A DNA stretch of 11,976 bases from CAZATK01 sp964488085 (lineage in GTDB: Bacteria; Patescibacteriota; Minisyncoccia; UBA6257; UBA11618), in the NCBI GenBank assembly GCA_964488085.1, contig CAZATK010000013.1:1-11976 (forward strand), read 5' to 3'. Position numbers and translations under genes: made by a program. Positions 1 to 6,890 of the stretch are shown piece by piece. Every line of letters begins with the position of its first letter. Positions within the stretch are counted from its first letter, which is position 1. Below the pieces are notes generated by a model that did no database searches, had not been told where the DNA came from, and saw only the letters and a list, made by a program, of their open reading frames with translations.

Positions 1-18
1 GTCTTCTGCAAGCTCCAT
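1..18 (-). CDS. start of a downstream gene cut by the window edge
   Basis: An ATG at 16-18 on the minus strand opens a frame reading M-E-L-A-E-D up to the window edge. It is preceded, six bases upstream, by a GGGAG Shine-Dalgarno-like sequence (minus strand of about 25-29), which is stronger than the leaders of most other genes here. It lies about 60 nt downstream of alaS in the same direction. Only six codons are visible, so the product cannot be named and the call rests on the ribosome-binding site and position alone. Confidence 0.4.
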
Positions 19-53
19 AATTCTCTCCCAAAAATGTTAAGTAGCTACTCCAT

Positions 54-82
54 AGAATATAGGGTTTAATTATCAAAATCAA
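54..82 (-). promoter_or_regulatory. possible promoter for the gene at the window edge
   Basis: On the minus strand a TTGATT -35-like box (77-82) overlaps the alaS stop. Seventeen bases later comes TATTCT (54-59), or at 15 bases TATATT (56-61). This would give a leader of about 30 nt before the ATG at 18, room enough for the GGGAG ribosome-binding site. In AT-rich DNA such boxes arise by chance, so this is tentative. Confidence 0.3.
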
Positions 83-1818
83 TTTACAACGCCACGTATT
101 CTACGCACTCCGGAACCAACTGCTTCTTCTTTAATAATTTTAAATTTTCCTATTTCGCCCGTATGCGCTACGTGCGGTCCTCCACAAAACTCCGCGCTGT
201 AAACGTGTCCTGAGCCTATCGAAGGATTACCTATAAAATAAACCTTAACTTTTTCCGGATACTTTTCTCTAAAAAAGAAAAGTGCTCCCGTTTTCATCGC
301 TTCTTCTTTGGACATTTCCTGAAAATTTACTGGTAAATCATCTTTAATTTTCCCATTGACAATCTGCTCAACCCTTCGAGTCTCCTCAGGGTTCAGCTTT
401 CGGCTGAAAGAAAAATCGAAACGCGTTCTTTCTGCTGTTATATCAGAACCGCGCTGTTGAACCCCGTCGCCAAGAACATCTCGCAAAGCTTGCTGTAATA
501 AATGAGTAGCTGTATGCAAGCGAGTTACTTTTTTTAATTCTTCTTCATTGCCGGCTTTTAACTCTCCTGTATCTAAAATCAGGCCGTGGCCACCAAATTT
601 TTTTTCAGCACCAGCTTTAGAAATTTCTTGATGTTTTTTAAATTCCCTATCAAAATCTTCTCTCTTTAAATCTTTAGTTTTTTCTCCACCCAATTCCTTT
701 ATTACTTCATAAGGAAGCCCGAAGCTTTCAAATAACTTAAATGCGGACGAAGCATCTACGACGTTCAATCTCTTTAACTCTTTCAAACCATTATTTAAAG
801 TTTTGCTAAATTTAACATTCTCTTCTTCAAAAACAGAGATCGCTGTTTCTAAATTTAACTCTTTATAAAAATTTCCATACACATCTAACACTTTTTTAAA
901 TAAATCTTTAATAATGGATGCCTCACTAATAACAATAACTCTCCTTATTAAACGCCTTAAAATATATCCTGCGTCTTTATTAGAAGGACGCACACTGTCA
1001 GCAATCAAAAAAACAATACCGCGGACATGATCCGCTAAGACCCTATTGCCACTAAGCATTAATGGCTTAAACAAATCAGTTTCAAAAACATTAGAAACAT
1101 CTTGAACAATAGCGCTTAATCTCTCCAATCCCATACCAGTGTCAATGCCATTTTTTTCTAATTTCTCTTCCGCCAGCCGGCGGATTAAAGCATTTCCCGC
1201 CAATAAACTCTCACGACTGCCATTGCAAAAATATTCATTAAAAACAATATTCCAAACTTCCACGCCGTCAATATAAATTTCTGTCGTTGGTCCGCACGGA
1301 CCACTATTGCCAGTTGGTCCCCAAAAATTATCCCACAAGGCAAACTTTATTTTTTCTTCCGGCAAACCAATCTGTTCATGCCAGATTTTATACGACTCAT
1401 CATCACGAGGAATTTGTTCGGTTCCAGAAAAAACTGTTACAGAAACACGTTCCGGATCAATACCTAATTCCTTAGTTATAAATTCATAGCCCCATTCAAT
1501 TACCTCTTTCTTCCAATAATCATCAAAACAAAAATTGCCGAGCATTTCAAAAAATGTAAGATGGGTATCATCACCCACCTCATCAATATCGGTAGTACGA
1601 AAACATTTTTGAACGGAGACAACACGATTAGAACCAAAATCATTTTTAGGATCAAGTTGTCCTGTATAATACGGTTTAAATTGTTGAACTCCGGCAGTAG
1701 TTAAAAGAACTGATGGGTCGCTTGTAACCAAAGACGAAGAAGGCACTATTACGTGCCCCTTTTTTCCAAAAAAATCTAAAAATTTCTTTCTAATCTCTTG
1801 AGAGCTTAAAGATGTCAT
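79..1818 (-). CDS. alaS: alanyl-tRNA synthetase, short form lacking C-Ala
   Basis: Charges tRNA-Ala with alanine in the cytoplasm and clears mischarged Ser/Gly. The class II catalytic core covers about residues 5-240 (MLGNF at 92-96, NSGPCGP at 171-177, DTGMGLERL at 226-234). The tRNA-recognition helices follow, ending near FKLFESFG (360-367). The editing domain carries its zinc-binding set: HTATH (H435, H439) and CGGPH (C545, H549). The protein stops at residue 579 right after the editing domain, whereas the common bacterial enzyme is about 870-880 residues. The C-terminal dimerising C-Ala domain is therefore absent, as in many reduced genomes and CPR bacteria. The ATG shares one base with the stop of the preceding DUF5667 gene, implying translational coupling. 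It ends in TGA, so UGA is a stop in this organism. Confidence 0.96.
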   Translation of the reverse strand: MTSLSSQEIRKKFLDFFGKKGHVIVPSSSLVTSDPSVLLTTAGVQQFKPYYTGQLDPKNDFGSNRVVSVQKCFRTTDIDEVGDDTHLTFFEMLGNFCFDDYWKKEVIEWGYEFITKELGIDPERVSVTVFSGTEQIPRDDESYKIWHEQIGLPEEKIKFALWDNFWGPTGNSGPCGPTTEIYIDGVEVWNIVFNEYFCNGSRESLLAGNALIRRLAEEKLEKNGIDTGMGLERLSAIVQDVSNVFETDLFKPLMLSGNRVLADHVRGIVFLIADSVRPSNKDAGYILRRLIRRVIVISEASIIKDLFKKVLDVYGNFYKELNLETAISVFEEENVKFSKTLNNGLKELKRLNVVDASSAFKLFESFGLPYEVIKELGGEKTKDLKREDFDREFKKHQEISKAGAEKKFGGHGLILDTGELKAGNEEELKKVTRLHTATHLLQQALRDVLGDGVQQRGSDITAERTRFDFSFSRKLNPEETRRVEQIVNGKIKDDLPVNFQEMSKEEAMKTGALFFFREKYPEKVKVYFIGNPSIGSGHVYSAEFCGGPHVAHTGEIGKFKIIKEEAVGSGVRRIRGVVN

Positions 1819-3041
1819 TAACGCATCTGCGCTAGCATGAATTTAATATCTCGAATAGCGGGAATAACTCGAGAATCGTAAGGACGATCTTTCACTAATT
1901 CAGAAAGCGCAATAATTTTCCCTTCTATAACTAAATTATTCGACTGCTTCGGTATTTTATCATACTCCCTCTTTAATATCACCACCTCCCTCATCCTGTC
2001 TTCAGCGTTTAAAGACAAATCCCACAATAGGCCACCGATTAAAGCATTAGCTAAACTTGAATGGCTAAAAGCCACGCTATAGTTTCCGCTTGCAAGCGAC
2101 TTTTGAGCCTGCGTTAAAGAATATTTAATCTGATCCAATAAATTCCCAATATTTTTAGCATCAATATTATTAACTAACTTTTGAACATTATTAATTTCGG
2201 AAGCGACTGCTGATCCTTCAATTATTCCTAAAAAATCATATTTATTTAATAATTGTTGGCGTAATACGCTAATTTGGCTTTTTAAATTTGCATCTGATAC
2301 TTTTTCTCTAGCTTCATCTAAAACTTTTAATCTTACTAATCCATTACTTGATAAATTTTCTAATGTCCTAAATGATACTTCATTTTTACCAATACGATTG
2401 GCAAAGACTATTAATAAATCCTCTTTTAAACCAAACCATTCAATCCATAAATTTTTTGAAGTCATATATTTTTCCAAATCAGAAACAGCTTCAACAATTC
2501 TTAACTCATAAACCAAGTCGCTATTTACCATTAATATATTATTCACTCTATCTCTAAAATCACCGACGGTTTGTAAATTACTAAAAGATGACACCAAAAT
2601 TCTTGTTATCATATCTTTAATTTCATTATTTCCATTGGAGAATTGGTCAAAAGCCAACGCATGTCTTATATACCAATCAACTAATTTATCAAGAAACGGA
2701 TTTAGTATAGCGGGGTTAGTCTCTTTTATAGACAACAAATGGGTTTCTAAAACTTGCAAATTATTTTGATAATTTGTTATGGCATTTTCCAAATAATTTG
2801 AATCTTCGATATCAAGATCAATTAATTTTTGAATTTCGCTTAATTTCTCATCAGCGATACGCAATTCCAAATCGGCCTTGCTTATATAATTAAAAGTGAA
2901 GGCCCGACGCAAACCACGCACGCTTTCTTTAGTAAAATAAAACGGATTGCTGGGTAGTAAACTTGGATAAGCAGTCCTTCCTAATGCCAATATCGGTAGC
3001 AATAAAACCACAAAAAAAGCCGATTTAATAGCCCTTTTCAT
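1818..3041 (-). CDS. secreted DUF5667-type protein
   Basis: This is a 407-residue exported or membrane-anchored protein of unknown function. Residues 1-23 form a signal peptide or N-terminal anchor (Lys/Arg start, then FFVVLLLPILAL). It is followed by the hallmark of DUF5667: a Pro-rich LLPSNPFY stretch (28-35), then RRAFTFN and an LELRIADEKLSEI helix (45-70). In this family the pattern is usually LPGSPFYPLKR...AFT...K.ELHLRLAE.RL.E. The rest is predicted to be long amphipathic helices. It sits between rpoD and alaS, with 34 nt after rpoD and a 1-nt overlap with alaS. The family is common in CPR and Gram-positive genomes near sigma/anti-sigma genes, but no activity is established. An extracytoplasmic structural or stress role is only a guess. 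Confidence 0.75.
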   Translation of the reverse strand: MKRAIKSAFFVVLLLPILALGRTAYPSLLPSNPFYFTKESVRGLRRAFTFNYISKADLELRIADEKLSEIQKLIDLDIEDSNYLENAITNYQNNLQVLETHLLSIKETNPAILNPFLDKLVDWYIRHALAFDQFSNGNNEIKDMITRILVSSFSNLQTVGDFRDRVNNILMVNSDLVYELRIVEAVSDLEKYMTSKNLWIEWFGLKEDLLIVFANRIGKNEVSFRTLENLSSNGLVRLKVLDEAREKVSDANLKSQISVLRQQLLNKYDFLGIIEGSAVASEINNVQKLVNNIDAKNIGNLLDQIKYSLTQAQKSLASGNYSVAFSHSSLANALIGGLLWDLSLNAEDRMREVVILKREYDKIPKQSNNLVIEGKIIALSELVKDRPYDSRVIPAIRDIKFMLAQMR

Positions 3042-3049
3042 ATGCTTCT

Positions 3050-3058
3050 ACTATAGCA
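3050..3058 (-). promoter_or_regulatory. extended -10 promoter candidate for DUF5667-alaS
   Basis: The minus strand reads TGC followed by TATAGT, an extended -10 element. No convincing -35 box lies upstream. The start site would fall one or two bases before the ATG at 3041, giving an almost leaderless mRNA. This would be an internal promoter in the dnaG-rpoD operon. The element also lies in the loop of a 6-bp inverted repeat (ATATGC/GCATAT), so a different role is possible. Confidence 0.35.
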
Positions 3059-3075
3059 TATTTGACCCCTATTAG

Positions 3076-4254
3076 CTAGTAGCCTTCTAAAGTATGAGCT
3101 TTATCGTGCTGTCTTATTTTAATTAAAGATTTAGCCTCAATTTGACGAATTCTTTCTCTTGTAACTCCAAATTTTTTACCCACTTCTTCAAGGGTATGCA
3201 TTATGCCATCTTCTAATCCAAATCTCATATTCAAAATCTCTTTTTCTCTCGGAGTTAAGTCCACCAATATACTTTTAATTTTTTCTCTCAATAAAGCCCG
3301 CGCCGCGCTTTGTTGGGGGGTTAATGATTTTTCGTCCTGAATAAATTCTGACAAAACAGAGTCCTCATCTTCATCGCCCAGAGGCGACTCTAAAGAAATG
3401 ACTTCTTGAGAAATCTTCTGAATGTGGTAAATCTTTTCCACTGGCACATTCATTTCGGTGGCTATTTCTTCGGCAAGGGGTTCCCTGCCCAGCTCCTGAA
3501 ACAAACGCCTTTTGACTTGGGTGTATTTAGAAATTGTCTCCACCATATGCACGGGAATACGAATGGTCCTAGACTGATCAGCTAAAGCGCGTGTAATGGC
3601 CTGACGAATCCACCAATGAGCATAAGTAGAAAATTTAAAACCTCTGCGATAATCAAACTTATCTACAGCCCTCGATAATCCTATATTGCCCTCCTGAATA
3701 AGATCTAAAATATTTAAATTAGGACTTCTATTAACATAACGCTTGGCGATAGAAACCACTAAACGTAAATTTGCTTTTATAAAACGGCGCCTTGCATCTT
3801 CATCACCAGCTTCTATTTTTTTAGCTAATTCTTTTTCATCTTCGGTGGTAAGTAATTCTGTCTTACCGATCGATTTTAAATAGGCCTGAACAGCATCTGG
3901 AAGATTTTCACTCTCAAGATTTCCAACACCTTCCAAATCTACTTCATCCTCTTTGGGAACCTCTATCAATTGATTGGTCTCTACAACCTTGATTCCAGCC
4001 CCTTCTAATTCGTTATAAATATTTTCTAAAAACTCTACATTTTCCTCTATATTAGGAAAGTAATATAAAACTTCATTATCGGTAACGAAACCGCGTCCCT
4101 TGCCACGATTGATTAATTCCTCTAATTGCTTTAAATTAATTTCATTTTTTACAAAGCTTTTATTTTTTAGTTTAAGGGTTCGTCGGCTAGTGGATTTACT
4201 GTGGGGCTTGGTTTTCTTTATATTTTTCTTCTTTTTTACCTTATTTTTCTTCAT
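3076..4254 (-). CDS. rpoD: primary RNA polymerase sigma factor (sigma-70/SigA)
   Basis: This is the housekeeping sigma factor that directs RNA polymerase to -35/-10 promoters. Visible domains: a very basic N-terminal tail (residues 1-33, rich in K/R/S); a region 1.1-like segment with GRGFVTDNEVLYYFP (about 40-100); region 1.2 starting DAVQAYLKSIG (120-130); region 2 with ANLRLVVSIAKRYVNR, DLIQEGNIGL and the melting segment YAHWWIRQAITRA (161-223); region 3 (about 237-315); region 4 with LTPREKEILNMRFGL and the -35-reading HTH VTRERIRQIEAKSL (333-377). At 392 residues it is a typical SigA length. Its ATG overlaps the end of dnaG by 14 nt, as in the conserved bacterial dnaG-rpoD (macromolecular synthesis) operon. 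Its well-kept regions 2.4 and 4.2 fit the perfect consensus promoter found at 7152-7180. Confidence 0.97.
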   Translation of the reverse strand: MKKNKVKKKKNIKKTKPHSKSTSRRTLKLKNKSFVKNEINLKQLEELINRGKGRGFVTDNEVLYYFPNIEENVEFLENIYNELEGAGIKVVETNQLIEVPKEDEVDLEGVGNLESENLPDAVQAYLKSIGKTELLTTEDEKELAKKIEAGDEDARRRFIKANLRLVVSIAKRYVNRSPNLNILDLIQEGNIGLSRAVDKFDYRRGFKFSTYAHWWIRQAITRALADQSRTIRIPVHMVETISKYTQVKRRLFQELGREPLAEEIATEMNVPVEKIYHIQKISQEVISLESPLGDEDEDSVLSEFIQDEKSLTPQQSAARALLREKIKSILVDLTPREKEILNMRFGLEDGIMHTLEEVGKKFGVTRERIRQIEAKSLIKIRQHDKAHTLEGY

Positions 4255-5782
4255 TTATAACATTATGTAATTGGCGACTAACGTTGTCAAATTCACGTAA
4301 GACATTGTTTAAAACGACTGAATCGCCCTCCCTTTCAGCTTTCGCAATGGCGCTTTTAAGCAATAAAAATTTCTCCTTATAAAATTCCAATTTTAATTGC
4401 TTAATTAATTCTTGTTTTTCTTTCTCAATTTCCTTAGAAGACAATTCGCTATTGTCTAAGGAAACTTTTAAAGCCAATAATGGGGGGGTTGGGTTTTTTA
4501 ATAATTCAACCGCAAATAAAGATAATTCCTGCGCGCCGCCTAAATCCAAAATTCTTTGCGCTATTAATTGCTTGCGAGACCAAACCTCACTTTCTGTAAG
4601 TTTACCTGAAGAATTTTTTTCATTGTTAATTTTTGTGGAAATCACGGGCAACTGCTCCATTTCTAAAACCAAAGATCTTTCATTCATGCCTATATGAGCA
4701 GACAACTCTCTTATCCAATTAGATTGGTCAACTTGGCTAGGTAGAACTTTTATTTTTGCCAATACATGCCTAATACCCTTTTTCATTTGATAATCATCAT
4801 TTTTATTATTTAAATAACGATTAAAATAAAATTCTCTGGAAGACTTGGCGGATGCAATAAGTTGTTTTAATAAATCAGGATTGTGTTGAGCAATATCAGC
4901 CGGATCTTTTTCCGGCAAACTCAATATTTTAACTAAAAAATCATGCGCTAATGCCAAATCAATAGTACGTTCAATAGCATTTTGCCCCGCCTCATCATTA
5001 TCAAAACTTAAAATAATTTGATCAGTTAAACGACGGATAGTAACTAAATGTTCATTGGTTAAAGCCGTGCCGGAAGTTGCCACGACATTTTTAATACCAC
5101 TTTGATAAGTCATTAAAAAATCCATTTGCCCCTCAACTAATAATGCCGAATTACTTTCTCTGATATTGTTTTTAGATTTATGCAGGCCGTATAAAATTTT
5201 TGATTTATTAAAAATAGGGGTCTCTGGAGAATTTATATACTTAGCCAGTCCTTCGACAATTTCAGGACGAGCCGCATCCGGCATAACGCGTCCCGTAAAT
5301 CCAATCACCTTCCCAAAAGAGTTATATAAAGGAAACATTAAGCGACCACGAAAACGATCCCAATAAGTTCCTCTTTCCGTTCTAAAAATTAGACCGGCCC
5401 TTTCTACATCAACAACATTAAACCCTTTATTTAATAAATATCGCAGTAATTGATCGGAGGCATTAGGAGCATATCCTAATTCAAATTCTTCTATAGTTTG
5501 TTTNNNNNNNNNNNNNNNNNNNNNNNNNNNNNNNNNNNNNNNNNNNNNNNNNNNNNNNNNNNNNNNNNNNNNNNNNNNNNNNNNNNNNNNNNNNNNNNNN
5601 NNNCAACCGCCAAAACAATGCCAGGAACCCCTGTCAGGAGAAACCATAAAAGATGGCGTTTTTTCTTTATGAAAAGGGCACAGAGCTTTAAAATTTTTGC
5701 CGGCAGGCAAGAGTTGAATGTAATTTTTGAGGAAATCTGTTATATCTAGCTTATCTTTAATTTGTTGTGCAATATCGGACAT
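4241..5782 (-). CDS. dnaG: DNA primase, interrupted by an assembly gap
   Basis: Synthesises RNA primers for replication with DnaB helicase. An N-terminal CHC2 zinc finger has C35-P-F-H38 and then C56-F-G-G. The next codon is TGN at the gap edge, probably the fourth Cys ligand. After the gap come the RNA polymerase basal domain with EEFELGYAP and NSPETPIFNKSKILYGL (98-199) and the TOPRIM domain with EGQMD (E217) and FDNDEAG (D261, D263). A short C-terminal region follows that is poorly conserved and should contact helicase. The 100 Ns (34 X residues) replace a stretch that in other DnaG proteins is about 80-90 residues, so the true protein is probably about 560 residues and frame continuity across the gap is fortuitous. 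It starts 22 nt from the divergent rpmB and overlaps rpoD by 14 nt. There is no good Shine-Dalgarno; a CATAAT at 5802-5807 is a possible -10. Confidence 0.95.
   Translation of the reverse strand: MSDIAQQIKDKLDITDFLKNYIQLLPAGKNFKALCPFHKEKTPSFMVSPDRGSWHCFGGXXXXXXXXXXXXXXXXXXXXXXXXXXXXXXXXXXKQTIEEFELGYAPNASDQLLRYLLNKGFNVVDVERAGLIFRTERGTYWDRFRGRLMFPLYNSFGKVIGFTGRVMPDAARPEIVEGLAKYINSPETPIFNKSKILYGLHKSKNNIRESNSALLVEGQMDFLMTYQSGIKNVVATSGTALTNEHLVTIRRLTDQIILSFDNDEAGQNAIERTIDLALAHDFLVKILSLPEKDPADIAQHNPDLLKQLIASAKSSREFYFNRYLNNKNDDYQMKKGIRHVLAKIKVLPSQVDQSNWIRELSAHIGMNERSLVLEMEQLPVISTKINNEKNSSGKLTESEVWSRKQLIAQRILDLGGAQELSLFAVELLKNPTPPLLALKVSLDNSELSSKEIEKEKQELIKQLKLEFYKEKFLLLKSAIAKAEREGDSVVLNNVLREFDNVSRQLHNVINEEK
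5504..5603. other. 100-N scaffold gap inside dnaG
   Basis: Exactly 100 consecutive Ns, the conventional placeholder for a gap of unknown size. It lies between the zinc finger and the RNA polymerase domain of DnaG. By comparison with the domain spacing of other bacterial primases, I estimate about 250 nt missing rather than 100. The unknown sequence could also contain an insertion that broke the assembly. Confidence 0.97.
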
Positions 5783-5793
5783 TGTGATAATAT
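5765..5793 (+). promoter_or_regulatory. weak promoter candidate for rpmB
   Basis: TTGTGC (5765-5770), a 17-nt spacer, then TAATAT (5788-5793), located over the first codons of the divergent dnaG. The predicted start is about 5 nt before the rpmB ATG, so the message would be near-leaderless, in line with the lack of a Shine-Dalgarno. Only 22 bp separate the two genes, so any promoter must overlap coding sequence of one of them. Confidence 0.3.
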
Positions 5794-5804
5794 CCTATAT
5801 CATT

Positions 5805-5990
5805 ATGCGACACTGTGAAATATGCAAAAAGGGCTCTATTATGGTAGGCGCTAGAAAGTTATTGCGTGGCCACTATAATCCTGTTAACTGGAGTCGTAAA
5901 TATCCTAATTTACAAAAAACAAGACTCGCGGATGGCGAGAGAGTTTTGGCTTGCACTAAATGTTTGAGAACGTTAGCGCGAACGAAGTAG
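5805..5990 (+). CDS. rpmB: large-subunit ribosomal protein bL28, zinc-ribbon (C+) form
   Basis: A 61-residue protein of the 50S subunit. It begins M-R-H-C-E-I-C-K-K-G and continues with NLQKTRLADGERVLACTKC, matching the L28 pattern (C-x2-C near the start, NLQ..R, then a C-x2-C and a final LRTL). Four cysteines (C4, C7, C50, C53) form the zinc-binding C+ variant. I chose the ATG at 5805 rather than an upstream in-frame ATG at 5727, because the upstream 26 codons are antisense to dnaG, are hydrophobic and are foreign to L28. It is the only protein gene on the plus strand. It is head-to-head with dnaG, and its last 18 nt overlap the 3' end of the convergent nuclease gene. Confidence 0.93.
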   Translation: MRHCEICKKGSIMVGARKLLRGHYNPVNWSRKYPNLQKTRLADGERVLACTKCLRTLARTK

Positions 5991-6734
5991 ATCAATAATA
6001 GATGATAATTTATCACTGTGATAAACTTCCGCTGGATAAAGTTCAATTAACTCTAAGTTGAGCTTTTTACAAAGATCTTTTTTATTTTTAATTATTTTGT
6101 CATAGGCTTTTTGGACGCCTGCCAGACCAAAAAATTCAATGATAATATTAGGTTCAATAAAAAAATCGGCAGTATATTTAGTATTTGGATAACAAAAGTT
6201 TCTTTGATGTTGAATATTATTATCACTTAATAAATCATCAATGACCTTTTCTGTGAAAGAGTCACATTTGTGACCATCTCTTGAAATAAACTTTTTAGCA
6301 AATAAAACCGGATTAGGATCAAAACCAACTAATCGAATAGCGTTATTCCAACTCCCAAAACGTTGTCTAAAAATCTTGAGCGCATTAAACTCTCGTTTAA
6401 GGGGAATTCTTCCATTTGTTTTATAAAAATTTCTTATTTTTTCCAACAAATCACTATCAGACTGCCTTCTCTTCAGCTGAACCTTTCTCAATCTCGCTAA
6501 TACAATCTCCCTTTCTTTTGGTGTAAATTTGTGATAGTGCCTACGTTTTTTAATTGCTATTTTTTGCTCCACTGAAAGAACAACTCCACCAGTCCATAAA
6601 TGAGCAGATCCCAAACTGATTCCCAATTCTTTAACGATTTCTCTGTGAGTTTTTCCTCGTTTCCTCAACTCAATAGCTTGTTTTTTTATCAACAAAGGAT
6701 GTCTTGGTTTAGATTTTTGATTTGTCTTTTCCAC
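5973..6734 (-). CDS. HTH + homing-endonuclease-associated repeat + PD-(D/E)XK-like nuclease
   Basis: 253 residues, probably a DNA-binding endonuclease. Domains in order: a helix-turn-helix at about 16-50 (AIELRKRGKTHREIVKELGI), as in resolvase/terminase-like DNA binders; a basic linker (62-90); one homing-endonuclease-associated repeat (about 97-140, ending in RFGSWNNAIRLVGFDP, with the typical FGSWN.A...G); and a C-terminal restriction-like fold with E162, ADFFIEP (D190) and IIIEFFG (E200), Lys-rich helices and LIELYP. Such freestanding proteins are frequent in CPR genomes and are usually annotated hypothetical. The start is GTG; no in-frame ATG exists. There is no ribosome-binding site, and a TATAAT lies 6 nt upstream, suggesting a near-leaderless message. 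It lies between rpmB, which it overlaps tail-to-tail, and tRNA-Pro. Cleavage target and activity are unknown. It could be a selfish homing gene or a domesticated repair nuclease. Confidence 0.75.
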   Translation of the reverse strand: MEKTNQKSKPRHPLLIKKQAIELRKRGKTHREIVKELGISLGSAHLWTGGVVLSVEQKIAIKKRRHYHKFTPKEREIVLARLRKVQLKRRQSDSDLLEKIRNFYKTNGRIPLKREFNALKIFRQRFGSWNNAIRLVGFDPNPVLFAKKFISRDGHKCDSFTEKVIDDLLSDNNIQHQRNFCYPNTKYTADFFIEPNIIIEFFGLAGVQKAYDKIIKNKKDLCKKLNLELIELYPAEVYHSDKLSSIIDLLRSR

Positions 6735-6740
6735 CTAAAA

Positions 6741-6746
6741 ATTATA
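6741..6746 (-). promoter_or_regulatory. consensus -10 box upstream of the nuclease gene
   Basis: A perfect TATAAT on the minus strand, 6 nt before the GTG start. The -35 position falls on the 5' end of the tRNA gene and does not match consensus. If used, transcription would begin at about the start codon. The same AT-rich 28-bp spacer must also serve the divergent tRNA gene. Confidence 0.35.
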
Positions 6747-6762
6747 TCCTAAATAAAATATA

Positions 6763-6837
6763 CGGGGTATGGTGTAGCGGCAACATTCGCCCTTGGGGTG
6801 GGCGCGACGGTGGGTCCAACTCCCACTACCCCGACCA
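6763..6837 (+). tRNA. tRNA-Pro (anticodon GGG)
   Basis: A complete 75-nt cloverleaf with encoded CCA. Acceptor CGGGGTA (6763-6769) pairs with TACCCCG (6827-6833). D-stem GTGT/ACAT has loop AGCGGCA, keeping G18-G19. Anticodon stem CGCCC/GGGCG encloses TTGGGGT, giving anticodon GGG at 6795-6797. T-stem GTGGG/CCCAC follows, then A73 and CCA. C1-G72 and A73 are proline identity features, and G37 fits the m1G37 expected for Pro. The T-loop reads TCCAACT, so position 55, nearly always U (pseudouridine), is C here. The shared terminator follows 21 nt downstream. Confidence 0.96.
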
Positions 6838-6845
6838 ACAGAGAC

Positions 6846-6890
6846 AAAAAATAGAAAGGCCCACCCGTGCGGTACGGGTGGGCGATTTTT
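6846..6890. terminator. bidirectional intrinsic terminator shared by tRNA-Pro and the minus-strand RNA
   Basis: A perfect 10-bp GC-rich stem (GCCCACCCGT 6859-6868 with ACGGGTGGGC 6874-6883) with a 5-nt loop. On the plus strand it is followed by GATTTTT, ending tRNA-Pro. On the minus strand it is followed by CTTTCTATTTTTT, ending the convergent structured RNA. U-tracts on both sides make it competent in both directions. Confidence 0.88.

Noticed and set aside
3061..3069. GGGGTCAAA shared between 3061-3069 (minus) and 9210-9218 (plus)
   Set aside because: A 9-mer shared twice in 12 kb is expected by chance and the flanks do not match. It is noted only because the second copy is at the end of the palindromic element.
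5727..5804. N-terminal extension of L28 from an upstream ATG
   Set aside because: These 26 codons are antisense to dnaG and match nothing in L28; the family starts at the ATG at 5805.
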